Source: Vibrio cyclitrophicus
GTDB lineage: Bacteria; Pseudomonadota; Gammaproteobacteria; Enterobacterales; Vibrionaceae
Direction: 5' to 3'
Length of the DNA: 64,000 bases
Assembly: GCA_023206055.1 (NCBI GenBank)
Contig: CP065366.1
Coordinates: 2,976,001-3,040,000, forward strand
Shown: piece after piece, positions 26,629 to 36,126 of the stretch
Position numbering within the stretch: the stretch's first letter is position 1
Layout: every line of letters starts with the position of its first letter
Notes under the pieces: generated by a model
What the model saw: only the letters and a program-made list of their open reading frames with translations
What the model was told of the DNA's origin: nothing
The model's database searches: none
Position numbers and translations under genes: made by a program

Positions 26629-26712
26629 AAAAATCTCCAGAATTACTGTCAATATGACAGCGCGCACAGTGTAGCAATGCACGCTCAAAAACTTCGTCAA
26701 CTTTGTGTCAAT

Positions 26713-26739
26713 AAAAAAGGCATCCGTGGATGCCTTTTG
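26713..26739 (-). terminator. Terminator of tyrS
   Basis: On the minus strand AAAGGCATCC-AC-GGATGCCTTTTTT. It ends tyrS before the leader of the MgtE-like gene. Confidence 0.88.
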
Positions 26740-26760
26740 TTCAATTATTGATGTGCGTTA

Positions 26761-27948
26761 TTACTTAATAGTAATACGAGCAAACTTACGCTTACCTACT
26801 TGGTAAACCGCAGTACCTGCTTCAGGTACGAATCTGCTGTCTTCAATCTTCTCGCCTTCAAGCTTAGCCGCGCCTTGCTTGATCATACGCATCGCATCAG
26901 AAGTCGAGTTTACTAGACCCGCTTCTTTTAGAACGTTCGCAATTGGTAGACCTGCTTCGAATTCAAATTCAGGCATTTCATCAGGAACTTGGTTCTTAGC
27001 AAAACGGTTAACGAACTCTTGCTCAGCGGCTTCAGCATCTGCTTCACTGTGGAAACGCGCGATGATCTCTTTCGCCAGAAGTACTTTAACGTCACGCGGG
27101 TTTTTACCTGCATCAACGCCAGCTTTCAGTTCCGCAACTTCTTCAAGTGGACGGAAAGACAGTAGTTCGTAGTAGCTCCACATTAGATCGTCAGAGATAG
27201 ACATGATCTTACCAAACATTTCGCTTGGTGCTTCGCTGATACCGATGTAGTTGTGCGCAGACTTAGACATCTTCTTAACGCCGTCTAGACCAACAAGTAG
27301 TGGCATCATCAGTACCGCTTGTGGTTTTTGACCTGCAGCTTTTTGCAGTTCACGCCCCATTAGAAGGTTAAACTTTTGGTCAGTACCACCAAGCTCAACA
27401 TCACTCTCTAGTGCAACAGAGTCGTGACCTTGAAGAAGTGGGTACATAAATTCGTGGATTGCGATCGGTTGACCACCAGCGTAACGCTTTTTGAAGTCAT
27501 CACGCTCAAGCATACGAGCAACAGTTTGGTTAGAAGCAAGACGAATCATGCCTTCAGCACCAAGCTCAGATAGCCATTCAGAGTTGAAACGAATTTGTGT
27601 TTTCGCAGGGTCTAGAATCTTGAATACTTGCTCTTTGTACGTTTCAGCATTCTTCAATACGTCTTCACGGCTTAGCGGTGGACGCGTTGAGTTCTTACCT
27701 GATGGGTCACCAACCATTGCAGTGAAATCACCGATAAGGAATGTCACTTCATGACCAAGCTCTTGGAAAGCACGAAGCTTGTTAAAGATAACCGTATGGC
27801 CTAGGTGGATATCTGGAGCTGTTGGATCGGCACCCAGTTTAATGCGTAAAGGACGACCTTCTTTTAATTTAGCAATCAGTTCGTCTTCTGGAATCAGTTC
27901 TTCTACGCCACGTTTGATCTCGGCTAGTGCAGCTTCAATACTCGCCAT
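26761..27948 (-). CDS. tyrS: Tyrosine-tRNA ligase
   Basis: This class I aminoacyl-tRNA synthetase charges tRNA-Tyr. The 395-residue protein has the HIGH-type motif APDIHLGHT near residue 47 and the KMSKS motif (GVKKMSKSAHN) near residue 230. A C-terminal S4-like RNA-binding domain follows (VNSTSDAMRMIKQGAAKLEG). It is of the shorter TyrS type found in many Vibrio and Pseudomonas rather than the 424-residue E. coli type. It is divergent from the M23 peptidase gene with a 129-bp gap. Confidence 0.97.
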   Translation of the reverse strand: MASIEAALAEIKRGVEELIPEDELIAKLKEGRPLRIKLGADPTAPDIHLGHTVIFNKLRAFQELGHEVTFLIGDFTAMVGDPSGKNSTRPPLSREDVLKNAETYKEQVFKILDPAKTQIRFNSEWLSELGAEGMIRLASNQTVARMLERDDFKKRYAGGQPIAIHEFMYPLLQGHDSVALESDVELGGTDQKFNLLMGRELQKAAGQKPQAVLMMPLLVGLDGVKKMSKSAHNYIGISEAPSEMFGKIMSISDDLMWSYYELLSFRPLEEVAELKAGVDAGKNPRDVKVLLAKEIIARFHSEADAEAAEQEFVNRFAKNQVPDEMPEFEFEAGLPIANVLKEAGLVNSTSDAMRMIKQGAAKLEGEKIEDSRFVPEAGTAVYQVGKRKFARITIK

Positions 27949-28077
27949 TCTTGTTCACTCCCACAGATTTGGCAAAAATACATTAATTAGACATCTTACT
28001 TGAATAGCGATGTATTTTGAAACCAGTTACACTATTCCGTCGTCGATTTTCATAATATTTACAGAACGAACCGGAAC

Positions 28078-29367
28078 ATGTTGTCTATTTTTGCACGCCT
28101 TCCTATTTTGCACCGGGCTTTTATCGCATTTTTTAGTGCCATAATTTTCGTCGCGATTTTCTTACTCCCCGACGTCAGCAGTTTACGTGACGATACGGAC
28201 GCTTTAGTGGTGGGGAAACATTACCCGCTGACTATCAATGCATCTGCACTTGTTAGCTCAAGTGATGCACCGCCGACAGCTGTGCTCAATTGGGAGAAAT
28301 ACACTGTTCGTTCTGGCGAAAGCACCTCGGTTTTATTTGAGCGTATTGGCCTCTCATATCGCTTGCTGCTCACGCTACTCAATACCAATGACGATATTAA
28401 GAAACAACTATCGAATCTAAGACCTGGCGATGTATTGCAGTTCGGCTTCGATGAAAACAACGACCTTATTCAGTTAAAACGACAACTTAGTGCGTTTGAA
28501 AGCTTTAAGATCACTAAGTCTGGCGATTCATTCTCCTCTAGCTTCGACAAAAAAGAAGTGGCCTACCAATACAACTATGCCGAAGCCAACATCACCTCTA
28601 ATTTCTGGAACGCTGGCGTAAGTGCAGGTTTAACCGCAAACCAAATTATGGAACTGGCGGGCATCTTCGGTTGGGATATCGACTTTGCGTTAGATATTCG
28701 TAAGAACGACAGCTTCAAAATCTTATACCAAGAAAAAGTAGTTGAAGGTGAAGTGGTTGGTCGCGGTAAGATCATGGCCGCCGTATTCAAAAACCAAGGT
28801 GATTCATTTACCGCGGTATTAGATGATAAGAGCGGCAACTACTTCGATGAAAATGGTCGAGCAATGAAGAAAGCGTTCTTGCGCTCACCGATTGATTTTC
28901 GTCGCGTAACATCGAACTTTAATCCTAACAGGAAGCACCCAGTAACCGGTAAGGTTCGAGCTCACCGAGGTACTGACTACGCAGCTCCTGTTGGCACGCC
29001 TATCTGGGCAGCCGGTGACGGTATTGTTCAGAAGTCGGGTTACAACCAATTTAATGGTAACTACGTGTTCATTCGACACAGCAACACCTACATCACCAAG
29101 TACCTGCACATGAAGCGACGCATGGTTAAGGCTGGCCAGCGCGTAAAACAAGGCCAAACCATTGGTACCTTGGGTGGTACAGGTCGAGTGACGGGCCCGC
29201 ACTTACACTATGAATTTTTGGTCAATGGTGTACATAAAAATGCGCGAACCGTGAAATTGCCTCAATCTAAGTCGTTAACAGGTAAAGCAAAAGCAACATT
29301 TATTGCGAACTCAGAGATTCGACTGAATAACCTTGAGCGATACGGCCAGTTGCTCGCGACTAATTAG
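28078..29367 (+). CDS. shyC: M23 family murein DD-endopeptidase (ShyC type)
   Basis: A 429-residue membrane-anchored peptidoglycan endopeptidase. An N-terminal hydrophobic segment (about residues 10-28) is followed by a LysM/OapA-like region (WEKYTVRSGESTSVLFERIG) and a middle domain. The C-terminal LytM (M23) domain has the zinc ligands His296 and Asp300 (HRGTD) and His375-Leu-His377 (HLHYEF), all present. Such enzymes cleave D-Ala-mDAP crosslinks to let the wall grow. The place next to tyrS and dacB matches the V. cholerae gene I recall as shyC; the exact paralogue assignment (ShyA/B/C) rests on this context. Confidence 0.85.
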   Translation: MLSIFARLPILHRAFIAFFSAIIFVAIFLLPDVSSLRDDTDALVVGKHYPLTINASALVSSSDAPPTAVLNWEKYTVRSGESTSVLFERIGLSYRLLLTLLNTNDDIKKQLSNLRPGDVLQFGFDENNDLIQLKRQLSAFESFKITKSGDSFSSSFDKKEVAYQYNYAEANITSNFWNAGVSAGLTANQIMELAGIFGWDIDFALDIRKNDSFKILYQEKVVEGEVVGRGKIMAAVFKNQGDSFTAVLDDKSGNYFDENGRAMKKAFLRSPIDFRRVTSNFNPNRKHPVTGKVRAHRGTDYAAPVGTPIWAAGDGIVQKSGYNQFNGNYVFIRHSNTYITKYLHMKRRMVKAGQRVKQGQTIGTLGGTGRVTGPHLHYEFLVNGVHKNARTVKLPQSKSLTGKAKATFIANSEIRLNNLERYGQLLATN

Positions 29368-29390
29368 GTTAAGAACCCTATAAGCCAACG

Positions 29391-29420
29391 AAAAGAGCGC
29401 CCACCAAGGCGCTCTTTTTT
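29391..29420. terminator. Terminator between the M23 gene and the RND pump gene
   Basis: AAAAGAGCGCC-ACCAA-GGCGCTCTTTTTT has an A-run before and a T-run after, so it serves both convergent genes. Confidence 0.9.
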
Positions 29421-29439
29421 ATTTCCGTCGAACCTGTAC

Positions 29440-32400
29440 TTATCGTTCATCGTCGTTGCTTTGGAGTATATCGGGTTTATTACCTCGCCCTAGCATCAGC
29501 AAACAAGGCGTCAGCACCAAGGTTAGTACCGTTGCAAATGCCAAACCTCCAGCAATAGCCGTAGCGAGTTGCGACCACCATTGCGTGCTCGGTGCACCAA
29601 ACTCAATTTTTTGGTTAATCAAATCGATGTTCATCTCCAACACCATAGGCATCAAGCCTAAAATGGTGGTAACCGTGGTCAGCATTACTGGCCTTAAACG
29701 CTGAACTCCCGTTCTGAGAATCGCATCTCGCTTCTCCAAGCCGCGCTTTATCAGTTGGTTATAGGTATCAATCAACACGATATTGTTGTTTACCACAATT
29801 CCGGCCAATGCAATCACCCCAATACCAGACATCACTATACCAAACGGACGTTGGAAGATAAGCAAACCAACAAACACGCCAACCGTTGAGAACAACACCG
29901 CACTAAGAATTAAAAACGCTTGATAGAAACTATTGAACTGAGTAATCAAAATCAACGCCATTACCGCCAACGCCACTAAGAAAGCACTTTGTAAGAAGGC
30001 TGACGAGTTTTCTTGTTCTTCATTTTGACCACGGATACGAAATTCTACGCTACTCGGTAGCCCCAGTTCACTCAACGCTTGCTCAATCTTTGGCAGTTCG
30101 AGCGCAAGGTTATAGCCCTCTTCCATATCAGCCATGATGTTCACGACTCGCTTACCGTCAAGGCGCTTAATCGTATCTTGCTTATGGTCAGGAACAATCT
30201 GAGCAAAGTTGGTGATCGGTACTAAGCCTGCTGGCGTTTTCACTCTCAATTGATCAAAGCGTCCAATATCCCTCTTGTCATTCGGATAACGCACCAATAT
30301 ATCGACCTCTTCTGATGAGTCATCAGGCAGGTAATCACCAATCTTGAGACCATTGGTAACGAATTGAACGGTATTGCCTACCAAGGTCGCGTCTGCTGCA
30401 AAACGTGCGGCATCGTCACGGCGGATATCCACTTTCCAATCGATGCCATCTTTACTCGCGGTATCACTGATATTGGTCAGTGCTTGATTGCCATCGGCCC
30501 AACCTCTCACAATCTTTGCCGCCTGATTGAGTTGCTCAGGTGTTTTAGCCGATAGCTCAATCACTAAGTCATTTTCAACCGGAGGCCCAGCATCAGGGAA
30601 CTTATATTCAATCTCAACACCAGCGTATTGATCGGTTTGTACCTTCAACTCATCAATGATCGCCTTAACGCTGCGGCGATATTGCCAGTCAACAGGCGTA
30701 ATTGAGATCAAACCAATCTGGTCGTCACCACCAGTACGCGTGTAAACGGTATCGAACTCATCATGATTGAGCATCATCAGTTCAATATCGCGCATAATGT
30801 CATCCTTTTCTTGGATAGACAGATCACCATGAGAACGAACTTTGACGTTAAAGAATGGCGGATCAACTTCTGGGAAGAACTCAGCACCTAGACCCGCTTT
30901 TGAATAAGTCAAACCAACCGCAACTGCGAGTAAAATCGCACTGAAGAGAATCTTAAATGGGTGTTTAATCGCAATCGAAAGCGTGTGGTAATACGCCTTG
31001 GTTAAACCAGTCGCCTGTGAGAAATCACCATTGTGCAATGCCACCATTCGCGCTTGGCTTTGAGGCGATACGTATTGAGGTTTACCAATCAAACCACCTA
31101 GTACAGGGACAAACAACAACGCCATGATCAATGAAGCAGTTAACGTGGCAATCAATGTTAATGGTAGGAACTTCATGAATTCGCCCGTTACATCAGGCCA
31201 AAACAGTAACGGAGCAAATGCGGCTAAGGTTGTAGCCGTTGATGCCGTTATCGGCCATGCCATTCGTTTGGCTGCATCTCGGTAAGCGGCTTTGCGCCCT
31301 TCCCCTTCTTGCATTCTCCGGTCAGCAAACTCGGTGACCACAATCGCACCATCGACCAACATCCCCACCGCCATAATCAGCGAAAAAAGCACCACGATGT
31401 TTACGGTTAAACCAAACACCGATAGAACTAGTAACCCCGTGAGGAATGATCCAGGAATTGAAATTCCGACCAATAGAGCGGTTCGAACACCAAGAATGGC
31501 GATGATCACGATCACCACTAAAATGATGGCGGATAAGATATTGTTTTGCAGATCGTTGAGCATGATCTTCACATCTTTAGATTCATCCCAAGTGTATTTG
31601 ACCAAAAGGTTGTTTGGCCATTCCGCTTGCTGCTGAGCACCTGCCATTACTGCCTTGACTAGCTCAACGGTTTCAATGATGTTTTCACCCGCTCGCTTCT
31701 TTATATCCAAGACAACCGCGGATTTGCCATCTAAACGGGCAAAGCTTTCAGGATCTCGAAACGCTCGACGAACCGTGGCCACATCACCAAAAGTCACCAC
31801 TTGCTTGCCATCCACTTTGATAGGCAACTCAAGCACGTCTTTTAGGGAATTAAACACCGAAGGGACTTTGACAGAGAAACGTCCGTAACCCGTATCCACA
31901 AAACCTGCCGCAACGACTCGATTGTTCAGAGCGATCAGATTGTAGATATCCGCTTGATCTAAGCTATAGCTCTCCATCAATAACGGATCGACAATGATCT
32001 CAACGATGTCATCGCGATCGCCCGCAATATCGACTTCAAGAATTTGGCGATAGCTTTCTAATTTATCTCCAAGCTCTCGGGCAATTTGCACTATCGTGCG
32101 CTCAGGAACGGTACCGAATAGCACAACAGACAGAACAGGTTGCTCCGAAGCAAGCGTCACCTCATTTACGGTCGGCTCATCACTGTCTTCTGGCAGTTTT
32201 GGTTTAGCCAGATCAACCGCGTCACGCACATCGGCCATCGCTTTGGTGAGATCGACGCCTACATTAAACTCCAACACAACAGAGGCGTGGCCTTCAGCTG
32301 CGGTTGCCGTCATCTCTTTTACGCCCTCAATCGACCTCAGCTCTTGTTCTATCGGCCTAACCAATAAACGTTCTGCATCGGTTGGCGAAATACCTTGGTG

Positions 32401-32553
32401 TCCGACAGAAACGTAAATAATCGGGATGGTGATATCAGGGCTCGATTCTTTGGGGATCGTGATATAGGTAATAACACCTGCAACAAGAATAAGCGCCAAA
32501 AGGGAGAGCATTGTTCGAGCACGAGACAAAGCTGCATCAATAATTGAATACAT
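29440..32553 (-). CDS. RND family efflux pump, inner-membrane subunit
   Basis: The product is a 1037-residue RND transporter, the normal size, with the 2x6 membrane-span layout and two large periplasmic loops. It should form a trimer that exports drugs, detergents or other compounds by proton antiport together with the adaptor encoded 10 bp upstream. In the fourth membrane helix the usual Asp-Asp pair of AcrB is Asp401-Gly402 (GMLVDGAIVVTEF). At the place of the AcrB Lys940 the sequence is Asn922 (GIVVNNNIVLID). This suggests a different proton relay, closer to the single-Asp groups. No outer-membrane channel gene is nearby, so TolC is the probable partner. The substrate is unknown. Confidence 0.93.
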   Translation of the reverse strand: MYSIIDAALSRARTMLSLLALILVAGVITYITIPKESSPDITIPIIYVSVGHQGISPTDAERLLVRPIEQELRSIEGVKEMTATAAEGHASVVLEFNVGVDLTKAMADVRDAVDLAKPKLPEDSDEPTVNEVTLASEQPVLSVVLFGTVPERTIVQIARELGDKLESYRQILEVDIAGDRDDIVEIIVDPLLMESYSLDQADIYNLIALNNRVVAAGFVDTGYGRFSVKVPSVFNSLKDVLELPIKVDGKQVVTFGDVATVRRAFRDPESFARLDGKSAVVLDIKKRAGENIIETVELVKAVMAGAQQQAEWPNNLLVKYTWDESKDVKIMLNDLQNNILSAIILVVIVIIAILGVRTALLVGISIPGSFLTGLLVLSVFGLTVNIVVLFSLIMAVGMLVDGAIVVTEFADRRMQEGEGRKAAYRDAAKRMAWPITASTATTLAAFAPLLFWPDVTGEFMKFLPLTLIATLTASLIMALLFVPVLGGLIGKPQYVSPQSQARMVALHNGDFSQATGLTKAYYHTLSIAIKHPFKILFSAILLAVAVGLTYSKAGLGAEFFPEVDPPFFNVKVRSHGDLSIQEKDDIMRDIELMMLNHDEFDTVYTRTGGDDQIGLISITPVDWQYRRSVKAIIDELKVQTDQYAGVEIEYKFPDAGPPVENDLVIELSAKTPEQLNQAAKIVRGWADGNQALTNISDTASKDGIDWKVDIRRDDAARFAADATLVGNTVQFVTNGLKIGDYLPDDSSEEVDILVRYPNDKRDIGRFDQLRVKTPAGLVPITNFAQIVPDHKQDTIKRLDGKRVVNIMADMEEGYNLALELPKIEQALSELGLPSSVEFRIRGQNEEQENSSAFLQSAFLVALAVMALILITQFNSFYQAFLILSAVLFSTVGVFVGLLIFQRPFGIVMSGIGVIALAGIVVNNNIVLIDTYNQLIKRGLEKRDAILRTGVQRLRPVMLTTVTTILGLMPMVLEMNIDLINQKIEFGAPSTQWWSQLATAIAGGLAFATVLTLVLTPCLLMLGRGNKPDILQSNDDER

Positions 32554-32563
32554 CGGTAATCTC

Positions 32564-33688
32564 CTACTCAGCGGTTACATTTGAGAGTTCAGCACCTTGC
32601 TCAACAGCAATCACAGAATCACCATCACGCACAAAACCTTGGCCTACGGTTATGATATCGACGCGTTGACCCAGCCCAGTGAGCCAGACTCCATCTTGTT
32701 CTGCCTTTACTAATTGGATGCCCACAAACTTCACCGTTGGTGAGTCACTAGCAGAGACCAAGGTTTTGACCCCGAGGTTACCCGCCTCATCTAGTGCCAA
32801 CATGGCAGGTGTCACTTTGATAGCGTCTCTCGTTTCTAGATTGAGGGTTACTTCAGCACTGACACCGGCAGGTAACAGACCATCGGAGTTATCGATTTCA
32901 ATCTCGATAGGGAAAGTATTGGTTGAGGCAGAAGAGATTCGAGAGACGTAACGCAGCCGACCCTCCGCTTCTTCTCTTCCTAACAAACGAACCAAAGCGG
33001 ATTGATTGACTAACAAATGCTGGATATGACGCTCACTGACATCGGCCTCAATAACCAAAGGATCGAGGTCAATCACGCCGGCGACAGGATCGCCAACACC
33101 AACGAAATCACCGAGCTCCACCATCAAATCTTGAACCACACCAGAGAAAGGGGAAGTAATTACAGTATTCTTTAGAGCCAATTCCGCATTGCGCATCATG
33201 GCTTTTGCTTCTGTTAACGAAGCCTCTGCAGTGGTGTAGGCGATTTCACCTTGCAACCCTCTTTTCTTCAAAGATTGCGCCGCTTTGAACTCTTTTTGCT
33301 TTAAACGATATAAAGCCGATGCACGCTCTAACTGTATTTCCAAATCACCTTTATCAATCTGAGCGATAGCTTGCCCTGCTTTAACGGCATCACCTTTCAC
33401 GACGTTAAGTCGAACAATCTTACCCGCAACTTCCGCTCCTAATCGAGCATGCCTATCGGGCGCCGTTCTTCCATAGAGATCAATCGTTTTAAAGGTCGGT
33501 GATGAAGTGAAGGTTTGAAAGGAGACCTTGGCCAACGGAATTTCTGTCGCCTTTTTTTCAGGTGACTCTTCTGCTTGCCCTACTCCTAGGCCAAGCCAAA
33601 TAGACAACAACATCACTAAAATCAGAGACACCAGCCACGGCTGTTTCAGTTTCTGAAAAAGTGGTGAGTTAGAAAATAGAGTGGGCAT
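32564..33688 (-). CDS. RND efflux periplasmic adaptor (membrane fusion protein)
   Basis: The 374-residue adaptor has an N-terminal hydrophobic signal anchor (about residues 18-38). A lipoyl/barrel-sandwich half-motif follows (ARLGAEVAGKIVRLNVVKGD), then a short alpha-helical hairpin rich in Ala, Lys and Glu. The second lipoyl half (NTVITSPFSGVVQDLMVELGD) and beta-barrel domains complete it. It would bridge the RND pump encoded next (10-bp gap, one operon) to an outer-membrane channel. No dedicated regulator gene is adjacent. Confidence 0.92.
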   Translation of the reverse strand: MPTLFSNSPLFQKLKQPWLVSLILVMLLSIWLGLGVGQAEESPEKKATEIPLAKVSFQTFTSSPTFKTIDLYGRTAPDRHARLGAEVAGKIVRLNVVKGDAVKAGQAIAQIDKGDLEIQLERASALYRLKQKEFKAAQSLKKRGLQGEIAYTTAEASLTEAKAMMRNAELALKNTVITSPFSGVVQDLMVELGDFVGVGDPVAGVIDLDPLVIEADVSERHIQHLLVNQSALVRLLGREEAEGRLRYVSRISSASTNTFPIEIEIDNSDGLLPAGVSAEVTLNLETRDAIKVTPAMLALDEAGNLGVKTLVSASDSPTVKFVGIQLVKAEQDGVWLTGLGQRVDIITVGQGFVRDGDSVIAVEQGAELSNVTAE

Positions 33689-34051
33689 AACAAATCCTTT
33701 TGTCCGATGTGATTAAGACGCGCTAAATGGCTTAACATTGTCATGTGCAACTTCCTGATACACATAGGTAACCTTAACAGACCAAAACCAAACGAAGTTG
33801 GACGCTATCGACAGTTTAAAAAATATGCCGTGTACTAAAAATGACAAAATAGAGGGTTGGAATGGTTTTAAAAGCAATGACTTAATATGTCTTAGCAATT
33901 TTGAGGCTGCGTGAAAAACAACAGCCTTGCTCAGAACGGAGCTTTGTTATGAAGAGAAATTTGGGGATATAAAAACAAAAACGCCGAACATAAGTTCAGC
34001 GTTTGAAATGTATCTAATGCAGCTTTGAGCTCAAGCTATTTTCAACTCATG
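33689..34051. promoter_or_regulatory. Gap between erpA and the efflux adaptor gene
   Basis: These 363 bp hold the erpA terminator (33978-34004) and presumably the promoter of the adaptor-pump operon. A 61-codon open frame on the minus strand has no RBS or recognisable family and is not called. No operator palindrome stands out. Confidence 0.5.
33978..34004 (-). terminator. Terminator of erpA
   Basis: On the minus strand AAACGCTGAAC-TTAT-GTTCGGCGTTTTTG, with one G-T pair in the stem. Confidence 0.75.
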
Positions 34052-34393
34052 CTAGACGCTGAATGATGCGCCACAACCACATGTTGTTGTCGCGTTCGGG
34101 TTGTTCACAAAGAAACGTGCGCCTTCTAGGCCTTCTGTGTAATCAACCATGCCGCCCATTAAGTACTGTAGGCTCATAGGGTCAACAACTAGCGTTACAC
34201 CGCTGTTTACAATCGTAGTGTCGCCATCATTTACTTTTTCATCAAATGTGAAGCCGTATTGGAAGCCACTACAACCACCACCTGTAATGTATACACGTAG
34301 TTTTAGTTCTGGGTTTTCTTCTTCAGCAATTAGCGTTTGTACGCGGGTAGCTGCTGCATCAGAAAAAGACAATGGGATATTTACTTCGCTCAC
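34052..34393 (-). CDS. erpA: Iron-sulfur cluster insertion protein ErpA
   Basis: ErpA is an A-type carrier that hands Fe-S clusters to target enzymes such as IspG. I start it at the GTG at 34393 (reads SEVNIPLSFSDAAATRV after the start): this matches Vibrio and E. coli ErpA, and AGAGG lies seven bases upstream. A longer ATG start at 34426 adds an unsupported extension. With this start the 113-residue protein has the ligand cysteines 41 (GGGCSGF), 105 and 107 (CGCGASF), one less than the E. coli numbering. It is divergent from hemL. Confidence 0.96.
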   Translation of the reverse strand: MSEVNIPLSFSDAAATRVQTLIAEEENPELKLRVYITGGGCSGFQYGFTFDEKVNDGDTTIVNSGVTLVVDPMSLQYLMGGMVDYTEGLEGARFFVNNPNATTTCGCGASFSV

Positions 34394-34689
34394 GACAACC
34401 TCTCTTACCTGTGTCAAAAACAACATGATACAAATCTAATTCGAGACCATAGTTGTTGAGTATTTTCTTATATTCTGATGATTATCTAATACCTGACTGA
34501 AACGTTCAAGTATTCACCACCGGATCGGTCCTTTTACTGCTGTAAACTCGCTAATATCTAACAATTAAAACGTGTAACCACACAAAACAACCAGATTCGG
34601 GTGATTATCTGGGCGAAAGCATTCCTACTTGGATTGTGGATAGGTACAATGCGTGCCAATTGGTCCGACAGTCAAAAGAGGATATATCA

Positions 34690-35985
34690 ATGACCAAATC
34701 AGCAGAGCTATACGAAAAAGCACAGCAAACTATTCCAGGTGGCGTAAACTCTCCAGTTCGTGCATTCAATGGCGTAGGTGGTTCTCCAATCTTCGTTGAA
34801 CGCGCTGACGGCCCACTTATTTTTGATGCTGATGGTAAAGCGTATATCGACTACGTTGGCTCTTGGGGTCCAATGATCCTTGGTCACAACCACGCTGTTA
34901 TTCGTGATGCTGTGATTGCAGCAGCTCAACGCGGCCTTAGCTTCGGTGCTCCAACCGAAACTGAAATAAAAATGGCTGAACTTGTCTCTGAGATGGTTCC
35001 ATCGATGGAACAGCTACGTATGGTGAGCTCAGGTACAGAAGCAACAATGAGTGCGATTCGTCTTGCTCGTGGCTTCACTGGTCGTGACAAGATTCTTAAG
35101 TTTGAAGGCTGCTACCACGGCCACGCAGACAGCCTACTTGTAAAAGCTGGTTCTGGCGCACTGACTTTAGGTCAACCAAGCTCTCCTGGCGTACCTGCTG
35201 ATTTTGCGAAACTAACCCTAACAGCAACCTTCAACAATCTAGATTCAGTACGTGAAATCTTCGCAGCAAACAAAGGCGAGATCGCTTGTATCATCGTTGA
35301 GCCAGTAGCGGGCAACATGAACTGTATCCCTCCTGTCGAAGGCTTCCACGAAGGTCTACGTGAAATCTGTGACCAAGAGGGTGCATTGCTAATCTTTGAT
35401 GAAGTAATGACAGGTTTCCGCGTTGCTGAAGGTTGTGCTCAGGCTTACTACAACATCAAGCCAGACCTAACGTGTCTTGGTAAAGTGATTGGCGGCGGCA
35501 TGCCAGTGGGTGCTTTCGGTGGTCGTAAAGACGTGATGCAATACATCGCACCAACGGGCCCAGTTTACCAAGCAGGTACGCTTTCAGGTAACCCTGTTGC
35601 AATGGCTGCTGGCTACGCATGTTTGAACCTTCTACGAGAAGAAGGCAACGAAAAGCGTCTAGCTTCAAAAACTAAGCAGTTGGCAAAAGGCTTCAAGCAA
35701 CTTGCTGACAAGCACGGCATCCCAATGCTAGTTCACCAAGTTGGCGGTATGTTTGGTTTCTTCTTCACAGATCAAGAAACTGTGACGTGCTACGAAGATG
35801 TAACTAAGTGTGATGTAGAACGCTTCAAGCGCTTCTTCCACCTAATGTTAGATCATGGTGTTTACCTTGCACCTTCAGCATTCGAAGCAAGCTTTACTTC
35901 TCTTGCTCATGGTTCAAAAGAACTTGATGCAACACTAGAAGCTGCTGACCGCTCTCTTGCGATCATCGCTGCTGAGAGCAAATAG
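34690..35985 (+). CDS. hemL: Glutamate-1-semialdehyde 2,1-aminomutase
   Basis: HemL makes 5-aminolevulinate from glutamate-1-semialdehyde, the second step of tetrapyrrole synthesis in the C5 pathway. The start at 34690 (MTKSAELYEKAQQ) fits the family and has AGAGGA upstream; a longer in-frame start at 34636 is not needed. The 431-residue PLP enzyme has the cofactor Lys265 (CLGKVIGGGMP), the same number as in E. coli. The VNSPVRAFNGVGG and FEGCYHGHAD segments are also conserved. The head-to-head place with erpA joins two iron/heme-related genes; both promoters must lie in the 296-bp gap. Confidence 0.98.
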   Translation: MTKSAELYEKAQQTIPGGVNSPVRAFNGVGGSPIFVERADGPLIFDADGKAYIDYVGSWGPMILGHNHAVIRDAVIAAAQRGLSFGAPTETEIKMAELVSEMVPSMEQLRMVSSGTEATMSAIRLARGFTGRDKILKFEGCYHGHADSLLVKAGSGALTLGQPSSPGVPADFAKLTLTATFNNLDSVREIFAANKGEIACIIVEPVAGNMNCIPPVEGFHEGLREICDQEGALLIFDEVMTGFRVAEGCAQAYYNIKPDLTCLGKVIGGGMPVGAFGGRKDVMQYIAPTGPVYQAGTLSGNPVAMAAGYACLNLLREEGNEKRLASKTKQLAKGFKQLADKHGIPMLVHQVGGMFGFFFTDQETVTCYEDVTKCDVERFKRFFHLMLDHGVYLAPSAFEASFTSLAHGSKELDATLEAADRSLAIIAAESK

Positions 35986-36022
35986 TCGAAAGCACTTTAT
36001 AAGTCGCTAACCGATTGAATTT

Positions 36023-36050
36023 AGGGCTGCATTAAATGCAGCCCTTTTTT
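36023..36050 (+). terminator. Terminator of hemL
   Basis: GGGCTGCAT-TAA-ATGCAGCCC is followed by six T. Confidence 0.92.
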
Positions 36051-36126
36051 ATACATAGCGTTCATTAGCTACAAATATGACAGCTTTTTTGGCCGTCGAT
36101 TAAGGCTAAAGCTGAACCAAAAGCGA

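Larger units (their letters stand above)
26385..26640 (-). promoter_or_regulatory. Structured leader of the MgtE-like gene
   Basis: Reading the minus strand, stem A (CAATACCGA 26623-26615 region with TCGGTATTG, 26569-26577) encloses the leader ORF. Stem B pairs TGAATGG inside the ORF (26594-26600) with CCATTCA downstream (26549-26555). Stem C (CCTG/CAGG, 26547-26559) overlaps stem B. A further hairpin lies at 26461-26485 (CACCA/TGGTG with AGCT/AGCT). A and B cannot coexist without a pseudoknot. No canonical T-run terminator is visible. An M-box riboswitch consensus was not recognised. Confidence 0.5.

Noticed and set aside
26385..26640. M-box or yybP-type riboswitch upstream of the MgtE-like gene
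   Set aside because: I could not recognise the conserved core of either class. The stems seen fit a leader-peptide model better.
33713..33898. 61-codon open frame on the minus strand upstream of the efflux adaptor
   Set aside because: No ribosome binding site, no recognisable family and composition unlike neighbouring genes. It lies in what is more likely the promoter region.
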